Shown: positions 22,201 to 34,107, numbered from the stretch's first letter. The stretch is 64,000 nucleotides of DNA from Mercenaria mercenaria (GCF_021730395.1 NW_026463318.1:1-64000), one strand, 5' to 3'. Notes: a model not told the origin generated them from the letters alone. Program-made: numbers and translations.

Positions 22201-23577
22201 GGTCGCTCAACACGACAAAAAAAAACGAAAATGTTGCCGGCTCGCTATCGTCCAGACTAATATTTATAATAACTATAATTTGATATTGTATAACCGTGAC
22301 ATTCTGTTGACAAAATATGTTCTTGCCGCTTTGCAGTAGTGATGTTGTTTAAGTGGAGTATATATTATAAATGCGTACATAATTTAGCACAAATATCAGT
22401 TTGTTCATTTTGAAGGTTAAATTCGTTGGTGCTTTAATAAGAAATAACATATTTCCGGCACGGGACATGGAATTTTACTGGTCTTAAAGAGAACTGTGTA
22501 ACAGAGATGCTTCCAAGGCCGAGCGGTTAAGGTCGCTGACTTCAATCATTTGTCCCTTATCGATTTGGGTTCGAGCCTCACTCGGGGTGTTGAATTGTTC
22601 ATGTGAGGAAGGCATCCAGCCAGCTTATGGAAGGTCGGTGGTTCTACTCGCTCGTGACGAAATAATGCACGGAGGGGCATATAGGATCTTCCTCCACCAC
22701 AAAAGCTGAAAAGTCGCCATTTGACGTTAAACCCAACAAAATATAAGAACGTTTTCCAATGGCTAAAAAGTGGTATTGTACACCTGGACCTCGAATTCAT
22801 ATAATATCTTTTATATTTGTGTTCATGCAAGAGAGTTACAATTTTGCAGCTGTACACAAATATTACAAAAAATGAAATGTAAGTCAGCAGATCCAACCAA
22901 ATTTTTATAATTAAACAACAAAGGCATGAATTTTCAATATCACTGAGTTATTTTCAAACAGTTCATATAAGAACCATCATCGAAATCTACTTATACTCCT
23001 GAATGATAATTTCAACAAAGATATATTTTGTACTTAGTTTTTTATATTATACGGTATTGCAATTCATATTGAATACAGTCGCTAATTGAAACGTAGTTAA
23101 ATTGCTTGTTATAAATTGAGTAGTTAGAATATATAGTTAAGAAGGCGGTAATACATGTATGAGGTGTTTAATTTTTTCAGTGACGTAAATTCCCAAATTA
23201 CAGTGCATTTAACTATATTACCACTCACTTTGTGTTGTAGATACTTTTATCACTTGATAAAGATTAATTTATCGTCTAGCTTGGTTATGTCATTGTTTTT
23301 AAATATATATCAATGAAGTCATATTCATTTTTTCACTTTTTTTCGGAAAAATGCCTGCTGAAAATCTACACTTTTTACACGTTATAAAAGTGATAAAGAC
23401 CAGTTCTCTGTTACGTCCCTCGTTTCCCTAATTTCTGAGCTTCTTAAAGTTACTAAATTGCACTGATTTTAAACTACATGTAATTATCTGTGTAGCGCCA
23501 TGTTCTATGGTTAGTTCATGAAAAGGCTCAACCAAACCGACCCTGCAACATTTTCATTTTTGTTGTGTTGAGCGACC
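22201..23577. mobile_element. Non-autonomous DNA transposon with GGTCGCTCAACAC ends
   Basis: Left end GGTCGCTCAACACGACAAAA, with GAAAATGTTGC inward. The right end in reverse complement is GGTCGCTCAACACAACAAAA, again with GAAAATGTTGC. It is about 1.38 kb including a nested SINE (22507-22745). No transposase ORF. It is absent from the matching place beside the hydrolase copy at 45.07 kb, so it inserted after the duplication or was lost there. Confidence 0.7.
22507..22745 (+). mobile_element. SINE family 2, full-length, nested in a DNA transposon
   Basis: The tRNA(Ser/Leu)-like head has CCAAGGCCGAGCGGTTAAGG (A box) and GGGTTCGAGCC (B box). The body has ATAATGCACGGAGGGGCATA and CTTCCTCCACCA, and the tail is GACGTTAAACCCAACAAAAT. 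The same family is found at 25029, 46786 and 55133. Confidence 0.88.
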
Positions 23578-25014
23578 TGTGTAGTTTTCACTTGTTCTTT
23601 GTTGTTTTCACTTATTGTATTTTATGTTGTATTTTGGTGCCCCTGGTATATTTTTTATCTCTGTATTTTGTTCAAAATGTATTATGTTGAACGATGTAGA
23701 ACTATTCCTCTTATGTTTCTAAAAGAAAAGAGAACCCATTTTCGGCTGATGTATCTATCTTATGAAATATATATTATATTAGCTCTTTTGTTGTGTATCT
23801 AATTTTCACTATTTTATATATGAATAAAACTGAATTAGGTCTAGACTTGCTAGTGAAATATTGCTCGTGATGGTTTTAATCCTACCTTCGTCTCTATGGG
23901 TACTGTATAGTTTCATTGAGAGAGGCATGAAGTTTACCACTGTTTCCAATGGAAGCCTTTAAAAACTCTATTTGAATTCATGAAAGCGATTACATTAATG
24001 TCTAAATTTTCACTCGCCTTGTCAACACTTATGTTTGTACTAGTAAGATTTAAGAAAAACTCTGACGTTATTTTCAACATTATAAGTGCCATAAATAGAT
24101 AAACCTCCCTTGTCTTGCGGTTGTTTTAAAGAAAAAAAAAACAAATCCTGAAGATAACTAGGCATGTCATGCATTTTGCATGCTTTCTGGTCGTTTCCAT
24201 CGGTACTGTAAGCTTTGCTTTAACATATTTTGAATCTAGTTTGAAGGGAATTGTTTTTGTTTAATTATCCTGTTCGAACCCGCACCTTTAATGGTATACA
24301 TAATATTACTGTGTGTGCCTATAACATTTATAGTGAACCAGTAATTCCACTTGACATTCAACTTTTATCAATTTTGAAAAATCTATCTTTAAATCATGTA
24401 ATTTTTAGTAAAAATATACCACAAATAGATGCGAAAGTAGGTCAGGGATACATCTACCTGATCAATCTACAAGGGTCTGATCAAATTTCAAGTACGTAAT
24501 TTTGCATTTGTATGAGCCACAATCGTGATCATGTGACAGGTTTAGTCTAGACCATGGTGAACTGTTTATACCTCTGTTTCGATGGGATAATAAGTTGACA
24601 AGTAAAGAAAAGTTTATACAAAATTAAGGAATATTCGGTATATATCTCTTTATCCGGCCTACATGTATGCTTTCCAGTATTTGGACTAGTTCAAAAGAAC
24701 GATCTGAAGTGTTGATATTGATCACAACCATCAGTTATCAATTTTGATTTGCGAATATATTAAGAGCTAATTCTGAATATTATTTAAACAAACGGATCAA
24801 TCAACATGAGCGATGCATTTGTATATCCATAAAACATCAAATGAAATAAAGAGCATAAACTCATGTTTTCTTTGTTTTACGTTTTTATTACTTACCAAAT
24901 ATTTCTTGTTCATATCTTTGATTTGATACGTCAAACAAATGGCTTTAATATTTTTCAATATTTTGAGAAATAGGGTGGAGATAAAAATTAGTCAAATTGC
25001 GTTTACTAAAGGGA
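23578..25014. other. Non-coding, no feature recognised
   Basis: AT-rich spacer between hydrolase copies 2 and 3. It holds only short chance ORFs and no convincing repeat. Confidence 0.45.
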
Positions 25015-25028
25015 GATCAATATTTATT

Positions 25029-25312
25029 TATTTATTTATTTATTATGTTTTGTTGGGTTTAACGTCATACCGACACAATCATAGGTCATATGGCGACTTT
25101 CCAGCTCTAAAAGTAGAGGAAGACCTAGTGCCCTTCCGTGCATTATTTCAACATGAACGGGCACCTGGGTTGAACCACAGACTTTCCGTAAACCACTTGG
25201 ATGGCTTTTTCACATGAAAATTTCAACGCCCCGAATGATGCTAAAATCCACTTCGTTGAGGGGTAAGTGATTCTAAGTCAGAGACCTTGATCACTAGACC
25301 ACGGAGGCCCCT
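25029..25312 (-). mobile_element. SINE family 2, full-length, with target-site duplication
   Basis: On the minus strand it has a tRNA-like head (GGGGCCTCCGTGGTCTAGTG), a body with AATAATGCACGGAAGGGCAC and GGAAAGTCGCCATATGACC, and a GTTAAACCCAACAAAACATA tail leading to a TTTA repeat. It is flanked by near-identical 14-bp repeats GATYAATATTTATT (25015-25028, 25313-25326). Confidence 0.9.
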
Positions 25313-25326
25313 GATTAATATTTATT

Positions 25327-25989
25327 ACAATATATTATAATTAGCATTTGATATAACATATATTATTTTTGTTAAATCATCCTTGCATAAAACGATGAAA
25401 AACATAAAAAAAACATAATATCCAGTCATTTTGAAAAGAAACCATAGACATCAGTTGTCCTTATAAAATGAAGACCAATATAAAGACATCCTTTTTGTTT
25501 TCATTCTCTTGCATATATAACACTAAATATGTGTCTTTTTAAAGCAGCGCCACTGTAATGATCGGAACAGAGGTATTAAGACTACAATACATAAGGAACT
25601 ATTATTTTCATTACAAACAAACGTTTCATAATTCAAAATGTTATACTAAACAATTTTACATATGCTGTAGGAGTGGGGAATCTTACGAAAGATTCCTCAA
25701 TTATAAGCAGACTTATTTTAAGGCCACGTACCACTGAAGCGGCCAATTGCCGTTAGATATACAAGTTCTGTCCTTGTAGTATTTGTTAAATTAGCGAGAC
25801 CTATTTGTTTTATTATATATTCATGTAGTGTAGTAAGTCGTTTTATCTGATAAACTATTTTTAGACAGTAGTCTGTTTCGATTTTGTAAACTTCCTAGAA
25901 TTCTATTAATAGTAAATTTGTTTTGACTGAACTAGAAAACAATTTTACTGATAATTTACACTACACGAAGGCAACCTGGAAGGATCATC
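25327..25989. other. Upstream region of hydrolase copy 3
   Basis: AT-rich, with no ORF or repeat recognised. The promoter of the 25990 gene presumably lies here but no element is distinctive. Confidence 0.4.
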
Positions 25990-27912
25990 ATGGCGGAACA
26001 GTTAAACAATCTGACAGAAACAAAGTATATTGCTGGTATGGTCCTTAGTGGGGTCGGTGACGCATTAGGATACAGAAATGGACAATGGGAATTTTGTTCG
26101 GACGGGGATCAGATTCATAATGAATTATACAGTCTTGGTGGACTAAACAATTTGAAAGTTTATCCTCGTAAATGGATGGTTAGTGATGACACCGTGATGC
26201 ACATTGCAACAGCCGAAGCACTAATTAAAACCGGACAATGCACGGACAAATTAAAATTGTACAAGGACATTGCATTAAAGTACAAGGCGTGCATGGGTGA
26301 CATGGCAGGGAGAGCACCAGGGATAACATGTAAACAGATGTGCGATAGACTTCGACCATCCATACTTCCTGAAGGATTGAAAATTCCATTTAATCCAAGA
26401 GGAGGTGGATGTGGTGCAGCAATGAGATCTATGTGCATTGGACTACGATATCCTCAAGCGTGTCATCTCGACGACTTGATTGCTGTAAGCATAGAATCAG
26501 GAAGACTAACTCATCACCACCCAACTGGCTATCTGGGCTCGCTAGCATCTGCTCTCTTTACATCGTACGCTGTTCAAAACAAACCACTCATAGAATGGGG
26601 CGTCGGTCTGTTATCAACATTGGAGAAAGCCAAGATATACATCTCATGCGCTGAAAGCACAGATCTCTTACATAAGGATAAACGCACCATAGATCAAAAT
26701 ATCAAGCATTGGGATTACTTTAAATCCAAGTGGGAATTTTATCTTGGACTTAGAAATATAGCAGATGGACAATCAGCGCCGCGATTTGCCCCTGATGAGG
26801 ATCAGGTGGGAAAACGTGATCAGTTTTACAGAATGATAAGTTATGATGACGTCGGTGGAGCAAGTGGTCACGATGCTCCAATGATTGCGTATGATGCTTT
26901 ACTGGCATGTAACGGGCTATGGTCTGAACTTTGTGATCGAGCGATGTTTCATGGTGGCGATAGTGACAGCACTGGTGTCATTGCTGGCTGTCTTTATGGC
27001 GTGTTCTACGGATTGAGCGGTGTCAGTACTTGTAACTATGAAGATCTAGAATATTTTGATAAGTTGACAAATATAGGCAAAGATGTGTTCATTCTTGCAA
27101 ATGAAGTTGAGATGAAACCAGAAACCCTTGATAATGGACGTGACACCGACCAACAAAGTCGGAAAACTGCTGAAAGCAATAAAACACCGGAAGTCTATAA
27201 AAATGAAGCTAATACTGCAGACAATCAGCGAGACAATCAAATCAAAGAAGATACTGATAACAGTGGCCAGAAGAAGAGTGAAAAATCATTTGAGGGGCCA
27301 AATGTAAACGAACAGCCACAAGAGAAAGATGAAATAAGAGCAGTCGATGACATTGATAAGGGAACAGGTCAATGTGAATTCAAAGAATCCGATAGTCTGA
27401 CAAAACAATCAAAGGACATTGCTGAGACTAAGAACGAATCTAAGGAATCCATTCTGCCTAATGATATGAACGACAAAGCTCACATTTTATCAAAAAGCGA
27501 TGGTTTAGATAATACCATAAACGAGACAGACAATGGGGATCAATCATTTGAGCAACTAAATGTAAACAAACAGCCACAAGAGAATGAAGACGAAATGAAA
27601 GCGGCCGATGACTTTGATACTGGATCAGGTCAATGTAAACCCAACGAATCCAATTACCTGACCAGAAAATCAAAGGACATTGCTGACACAAACGCCGAAT
27701 GTACGGGATCCAGTCTTCAGAATGACATGGACGACAAAGCTCATATTGTATCAAAAAGCGATAGTGTAAATGATATTGTACACGGGACAGACAAGGGGGG
27801 ACAATCTGACTCGGTGTGCGTGGATAAATCAAACTGCGATGTACACCAGTCAAAAGATCAAACGACAGAAAGTTGTAACAACGATGTTTCTCCGATGGAT
27901 ACAAGCCAATAG
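25990..27912 (+). CDS. ADPRH: ADP-ribosylarginine hydrolase with a repeated acidic tail, copy 3, intact
   Basis: 640 residues. Residues 1-370 form a complete ARH1 domain: metal sites MVSDDTVMHIATAEAL (Asp66/Asp67) and GGDSDSTG (Asp324/Asp326), [18 protein letters not shown] and [20 protein letters not shown]. Predicted activity is removal of ADP-ribose from arginine. Residues about 371-640 are hydrophilic, rich in Asp, Glu, Lys, Ser, Asn and Gln, and probably disordered. They contain two tandem copies of an about 86-residue unit (about 433-518 and 519-604; each with SFE...N..QPQE, SKDIA and DKAHI.SKSD). The C-terminus is SPMDTSQ; the broken paralog at 39.87 kb ends SPMDTDE and has one unit only. 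Single exon, with an AATAAA signal at 27999. ARH1 proteins normally lack such a tail; its role is unknown (partner binding or localisation are guesses). Confidence 0.95.
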   Translation: MAEQLNNLTETKYIAGMVLSGVGDALGYRNGQWEFCSDGDQIHNELYSLGGLNNLKVYPRKWMVSDDTVMHIATAEALIKTGQCTDKLKLYKDIALKYKACMGDMAGRAPGITCKQMCDRLRPSILPEGLKIPFNPRGGGCGAAMRSMCIGLRYPQACHLDDLIAVSIESGRLTHHHPTGYLGSLASALFTSYAVQNKPLIEWGVGLLSTLEKAKIYISCAESTDLLHKDKRTIDQNIKHWDYFKSKWEFYLGLRNIADGQSAPRFAPDEDQVGKRDQFYRMISYDDVGGASGHDAPMIAYDALLACNGLWSELCDRAMFHGGDSDSTGVIAGCLYGVFYGLSGVSTCNYEDLEYFDKLTNIGKDVFILANEVEMKPETLDNGRDTDQQSRKTAESNKTPEVYKNEANTADNQRDNQIKEDTDNSGQKKSEKSFEGPNVNEQPQEKDEIRAVDDIDKGTGQCEFKESDSLTKQSKDIAETKNESKESILPNDMNDKAHILSKSDGLDNTINETDNGDQSFEQLNVNKQPQENEDEMKAADDFDTGSGQCKPNESNYLTRKSKDIADTNAECTGSSLQNDMDDKAHIVSKSDSVNDIVHGTDKGGQSDSVCVDKSNCDVHQSKDQTTESCNNDVSPMDTSQ

Positions 27913-27998
27913 TTACTCCGTTCACCGTGATTTATGTTTGTAACGTGTTAATAACACTGAACATTTATAAAAGTTTACCAAGTATTTTTTATTCCTAT

Positions 27999-28004
27999 AA
28001 TAAA
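27999..28004 (+). terminator. Polyadenylation signal AATAAA of hydrolase copy 3
   Basis: Canonical AATAAA lies 87 bases after the stop codon, in AT-rich sequence. The 3' flank around it is also recognisable downstream of the mirrored copy at 39.8 kb. Confidence 0.5.
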
Positions 28005-28344
28005 GTACGAAAGAAAATTCGTTCTTAAGATGTGACAGTATGCTGAACAAATTAGTGACAGTATTGCCATTCAGGTTAACTATTGAATAAATACAGTACT
28101 TTTCACGTTCACGTTGTTTTAAAAGTGAGGACTTATGTTCACTTGCAATATATGACAAAAGTGAATCAAATCTGACAAAAATGCTTTATATATAACCAGA
28201 TGCTTTTCTATATATTATATTATTTAAAGATTTAGTTCTGTAAATAAATGTAGTGGAACAAATCTGTTTTATTAGCTCTGTAAATATATACAATTAAATA
28301 TTTGAATTTGGATCTGTCAACAATAAATGCATTGTACAACATTT

Positions 28345-28960
28345 TTATGCCCCACATTTATATGGGGGCATACAGCGTTGCTGCTGTCCGTACGTAAGTA
28401 CGTATGTACGTCCCGAAATTTTGTTTGTCCAACTCCTCCCACACCTTTAGCCTGATTTGCTTCAAAGTTTCACAATTCAACAAGCTTGATCTGCAAATGA
28501 CCATAAAGGAAGAAAGTTTTGCTGTCACAAGTTTTACCAAATTTATGGCCCTTTGATAGTTTTGGTGTGTAGAATATATAGCGAAAAATCTTGCGAGTCC
28601 AACCTCTCGAACACTATTGAAAGGATATGCTTGAAAGTTTCACAGATGAATGACCTTGATGTGAAGATGACCTAGATTGTGGCAATTTTTCTGTAACTAT
28701 CTTTTCTAGGATAATGGCACTTTCTTTATTTCACATAAGCCAGAGTACAGAAATTTACTGTGGTCAATCCTAATATACTTTTCGAAGGAATAAATTCAAA
28801 GCTGCTCAGATGCAAAGCCTTATCTGAATATGATCATAAAGGATGGGCTGTAACCATTTTGACCAGTGTTATGGCTCTTTGTTAATTTCACTTTATAGTG
28901 TACAGCACACTTAGTTTACAAAGTGCTTTAACCTATTGGTAAATACAATTTTTGTAGGGT
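28345..28960. repeat. Dispersed repeat with about 170-190-base internal tandem units
   Basis: The repeat begins with the palindromic TGCCCCACATTTATATGGGG and TACGTA-rich sequence. It then shows three diverged units sharing GTCCAACTCCTC, CTTCAAAGTTTCACA and AATGACCATAAAGG-type landmarks. This is typical of molluscan interspersed repeats. No coding capacity. Confidence 0.55.
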
Positions 28961-28964
28961 TGTG

Positions 28965-30960
28965 TGATTGTGACACCGCTAGTTTCGGTTTAGATATTTT
29001 GAAAGATTATAATCTAAATTTACATAACCGTATAGGACATATTGATTTACAGTCGTTTCGTATTTTTTAAAAGTATATAAGTTCAAGGTAAACGTGCATT
29101 ATAATATGTTGTCTAAGCAGAAAACAAACAATTATTGTGCAAAACCGTAACAATCGGTCTTTTCTAAGGCTAGAATCTTAAGATTAATTTAAAAGAAGGT
29201 ATGAATTTTTACTGCATTGAACCAAATGAAGTGACAAGATTGAAACATTGATTGAAATGTCAATCGAATCAAATATTTGTAATTCCAACTTACTTTCATA
29301 TTTGATAACAAATATTCCTGAAATCATTGACATCTCGCCAAGAAATCCGTGATCAAGGCTTGTCCGAAACGTGTTTCTTCTTAAATATGACCTACATCCC
29401 TAACCGTGGTTATCATATTACAAAAACATCTGACTACTAATGTCATGATATAGGTCATGGTAATTTCATTTAGCCTACAAATCTTTAATCCGACTCCATT
29501 GTATCGAATATGAATCATTATAGCTTTCTTGAGCGTATCGTAATGCGGAAAATGACGTACAAGAAAGACCATATACTATACTACGGAGCTGTAGCTTATT
29601 AAAGGAATGAATGTCATATATTTTTGTTTTATATACTTGTAAAACCCGAAACCTGTACGAGGTTTTGGGTTTTACAAGTGTGTAAAACAAAAACATATGA
29701 CATTTATTACTTCTGTTTCTTTTTATATGTAGATCTACAAATTATTTCAAATCTCTGTACTGGCAGTATAAATAAAAAGCGGAAAAAAAGTAATCCGACA
29801 TCGGGAGCAGCACAAAAGTTATCCGAATAAATTTGTTTTACACACTTGTAAAAAATTCTGTTAGACAATCAAATTGAAGGAAACGGTCCAAAAAAGAAAC
29901 AAGTAACTATAAATTACCCTCTATGGCGACATTTTGTACACAAGATGCTCAGCGTTGATATGCAGTTCAATTATCTTTGTTTGAAATGGAAGCACTGGAA
30001 GATAATGTATCAATTTATGTGTAGAAAGTACAAGATATTTCAATTGCTGGTTAGGATGTATTACAAAGTTTAAAATACAATATTATTAAATCTGCTCGTT
30101 TATTTACATAGGTTCAGAGTATTTGTTGAAAATGATATTATGGAATCGTCAGAAGGTGTATGGAGTCCTAACAATTAACATTCACAGATAATTCTTAAGC
30201 CTCTCTTAAATTTGAGCGTAATCGATTTTTATCAAGAGTTGAAATTTATCAAAGTACCTTTAAAACATAAAAAGCAAACACGGGTGAGGACTTTATTAAT
30301 CAGTGTGTGCTGTCTAAAGATTGTTTTCAACTAAGTTATATTGAGTCATGAATTGATATATTATCAGTCGTAATTAAGTTTAAAGATATGGTTGTATATA
30401 TTTAAACTGTTTGTGTTTTATGTTGTTTAAGGTGTAAAATAATATGTTAATCTGTTTAGCTATGTATGCGTGATACTATATCCCATTTGTTGGAATATAT
30501 CCAATATCTATAAATAGCATCATTAAATATGCAAGTAATATACTTCGCAGATAATGTTAGCTACTACAGTTTGACGGTATTTCTCTATATATATCAACTC
30601 AGCAAACAAAACATTTTTAACATACTATTGAATATATTTTATTATTCTATATCTATTTTATCTATCCAATCGTGAACGTTCATTTGCAACACGTGGCCGT
30701 ACAATATATTACCTTATTAGACGCACGTGCGTACAAAAAATACCTGTATTTGGACGGTTCAAAAAGTCCCATGTTAAACATACGATAAAGTCCGAAATGC
30801 GTGAAAATGTTCCAAATGTAAATCGGGTGAAGTAGGCGCTCTATGTACAGAGTTTGATTATGCGTCTTGAAATCAGAAAGGCAGAAATACAATATTCAGT
30901 GAATCATTTTTAATTTAAAATGAAATAAAATGGATATAGAATAAAAAGGTTATTTGACAT
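28965..30960. other. Non-coding, with one long hairpin at 29610-29704
   Basis: AT-rich, with no gene. The hairpin is listed separately. A third partial arm of its repeat (GTTTTACACACTTGTAAAA) occurs near 29835-29855. Confidence 0.5.
29610..29704. repeat. Long perfect-like hairpin
   Basis: A left arm of about 45 bases running from AATGTCATAT to CCCGAAACCT pairs with a right arm from AGGTTTTGGG to ATATGACATT across a 5-base loop (GTACG). It could be a tiny foldback element or a transcribed hairpin. Confidence 0.8.
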
Positions 30961-30961
30961 T

Positions 30962-31094
30962 GAACTGTACAATACGAGATATATTTGGACTCGTACCCAG
31001 CTGGGAAAACCATGTTGAACTCGCCTAGCGGCTCGTCCAGTATGGTTTTCTCAGCTGGGTACTCGTCCAAATATATCTCCGCATTGTACAGAAC
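30962..31094. repeat. Hairpin upstream of the broken transferase copy
   Basis: Arms of about 50 bases (ATATATTTGGACTCGTACCC paired with GGGTACTCGTCCAAATATAT, and CAGCTGGGAAAACCAT paired with ATGGTTTTCTCAGCTG) surround a 28-base centre rich in CTCG. It lies about 410 bases before the transferase exon at 31505. Confidence 0.8.
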
Positions 31095-31504
31095 AATGTT
31101 ACATAACCTAACATTATTAATAAAACCTAGGCTTTTCCTTTGTTTTCTCTGGACTAGTACGCATATATATGAATTAAGACGACGCAAACCTACAATATAT
31201 TGGATGGCTGGCGGAAGTATGTATACTTATTAAGATACAGTCCTAAGTATTGTTGCACACAATAATTGAAGTTACAAAATTAAATTGTTATACATTACGG
31301 AAAATACTCATCTAAAGATCGATGGGCAACTTTTTCAGCACATTGGATGTAAACGAAAGGTATACTTTTATGTTCATGTACTAATAGGTAACTTACTTAC
31401 AATTAAAGCGACAGATACTAACTGGAAGGAATATTCATTTCTCTGTTTTCTTTTCCTATCAAATACAGTCACGAACAAAAGAAATATATTGTTTTGATTT
31501 TCAG

Positions 31505-32662
31505 GAAAGGAACAAACGAAATAGAGGACGAAACAAGGGCTATTGAGACGTTGCTAAAGTCAGCTAAACACAGGCGATGGGACAGGGTTTGGAAGATCCT
31601 TGGAACCCCGAATAACCCTAAGCGAGATCGTCTTTTCAATGTCATACCAGAAAACAGACGTTGGGGAATTCTCCACCAAGCAATATACTGGAACAATAAG
31701 CAAGTTTTACTTTACCTTTTGAGATATTCCGCTTGTGACTCAGAAATTCGCACTAAACAATGCACTTCTGAATGTGGTGACACGAGCGGAAAAAGTGCTT
31801 TAGAAATTGCAGAACAGTATCAGTATATGGAACTCGCTGAAGTTTTTGCTAACCATACAAGTAAGAGAGAAGACCAAAGCATACCAACGTTTGAATCTTA
31901 TGACAACTATGATCGAAATACTAGTCTTGGTTTGTTAGCAGTGTCTTTGGCCGCTTACAAACATACATTTCATCCCAAGCCAATAGACCCAAATAAGTCT
32001 ATAATAGATATTCTCGGTGACATATTTGATGACATAAACCATTCAGACAAAAGGTGGAGAGAAGTGCAAGATAAAGTTTGCGACTCTGTTTATGTCGTTT
32101 GTAAAGAAAATAGCAGTAGAATTAAGAAAAGCAGCAGTCGCCATGAAATTTTCAAGAATAAAATTGACACATACACAGAAGAAGAAAATAAAATGTATAC
32201 GTTTCTGAATGTCGCATTTCGAAGACAACGAGACAAAAACTAAAGACCGACGGGAGATGATCTGTCACTTGGTCCATATGCAGTCATGTACAAAATGCAG
32301 CTAATGTACTGGCAGAAGCTTCCGCGAGAAAGATGTACAACATATAGAAAAATGGTTTTGGCGAAATCAGATGCTGACCAGTATGTTTTAGGGAAACAGT
32401 TTGTCTGGCAGTCCGTGGTATCGTCGTCAACAAACTCAAGTGCGCCACTGCATTCCCAACATGTGGACCTGAAGGTGAAAATTCTATGATATTTTCTATT
32501 GATAACAGAGTAAACAGCTTTTGGCAACCTAGAAATATAGAAAATTATGCAAAATATATGGAACATGAAAGAACATACCCGGCTGGTGCCAAGTTCTTAG
32601 TCACAGGAAGAACCATTAAACGCTCTGAGATATATATCACCCTTAAGCTTCTGCTAAATTGA
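31505..32662 (+). pseudogene. Broken ankyrin/ADP-ribosyltransferase paralog, copy B
   Basis: The exon starts at an acceptor (GATTTTCAG) in the same phase as in the intact gene at 18.6 kb and matches it along its whole length. The ankyrin-like RRWGILHQAIYWNNKQVLLY, the TYRKM motif, QSVVSSST and the EHERTYPAGAKF segment are visible. The copy is broken, with at least two breaks, and no convincing first exon was found. It is closest in layout to the intact gene and sits in the spacer of the inverted duplication with no mirror partner. It is a host-gene relic. Confidence 0.8.
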
Positions 32663-34096
32663 ACATGGCAACATTCTAATAATACAAGACATAATATACA
32701 GAAGCGCCGTCCTTAATTCACGTAATATTTGTAAAAGGTACAATAATGCCTTAATTAAGTTTCTTTCAATAGGAATGCATATCTCAGAATGGAAATATTT
32801 AGCATAGTTTTGCAATCCCGGAATTTATTTTGTAGTATCTTAGAACATTACAGCGATATGCATAAAAGGTGTTGGACAAAATAGAACCATACCGAATAAT
32901 AGAAAGAAATATCAGACAGTAGGTCATTTTGGGATAATACTTGAGTATGGAATTTACCTTGTAATCAGAGGAGATGATCATAAGTTTACATTTACCTTCG
33001 AACATGCTACGACTTTGAATACCGAGGTTTTGACAGTCGGCCAAATGATTTCTGTCTTCATTTGCACAGTTAGTAGCTAATGACTTTCACAGTGTGGTTC
33101 CAATAAACAGGGGTAATTATTTATTGGAAAGTCAGTTGACCTTATAACTATAAGAATAAGTAAGGAGAGGAAACAGTGTATTTATTTCAATAAATAGGGA
33201 CCACTATGGAAATAAGGGGAAAGTTACTTCCCCTTTGTTGTGTTATCCCCGGTATTGGTGTGCACTACATGGCTCAATTTGTATGTCATTGTGTTTTTTG
33301 TTATTTGTTTTTAGCACATGCATCTTATTGATAATGCTTTCTTTTATGTACACTTTTACCGAAATAAATCTATCTATCTATGAGATAACTTTGAAAAATG
33401 TATATATTTTTGGCACCCTTTTAATAACAGAAAACAAATTTTTGCTAAGCCAATGATTAAGAAATTTTCTAGTTCTGTCTGGTTTATGTTTACAACTTTA
33501 AACTTACAAATATAAAAAAGAAAGTTATTTCAGTTTTGTCATGAATTTAAATCGTACTTTACAGAAGATTTGTTTAAAATGTGCCCATATTCAATTATAA
33601 GATTTTTAAGAAAGATTCTACATTCATGTATCTAAATGTTTGTTTCACTGCTTTTGGAATGTTGTATAAACCATTTGTCTTAGACGAAAATGGTATATCT
33701 GATACAATTTAACTGAAATGGAAAATTCAGTTTAGACGAATCACAATAACTGGATTGTATCCCGTTATGTTTCATTCCAATAACATTAATTGCAAGTATT
33801 GTATATAATCAAAATTGACTGATATGACATTTTTGGCAGATACATTTTTCACTATACTTTTTATCATTGTTTTCATAATTCTACTTTCACTGATCTTTCA
33901 CCTCCATTGCACACATCGGGACCCTCTGTTGTACAAACAGTTTCCTTCAAATGTCTTTATTGTTAAGTGGGGAGCCACTGTTGTGCTTATAACCCTACTA
34001 TTATCTACTATTACATCCTTGCCGACAAGCCAAAAGGCCGCTGGTTACTGGCGCGAATTGGCAACAAATTGGCAACTGACTGTCCTGATCGTTGCC
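32663..34096. other. Non-coding, no named feature
   Basis: AT-rich. An open frame at 33824-34174 encodes two hydrophobic stretches but runs into a SINE and has no recognised relative; I do not call it a gene. Confidence 0.4.
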
Positions 34097-34107
34097 GAGA
34101 CAGATCT

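Noticed and set aside
22546-22896. 116-codon minus-strand ORF
   Set aside because: Lies across a SINE; no protein features.
24939-25217. 92-codon ORF
   Set aside because: Most of it is the antisense of a family 2 SINE.
27458-27925. 155-codon minus-strand ORF
   Set aside because: Shadow of the ADPRH copy 3 tail on the opposite strand.
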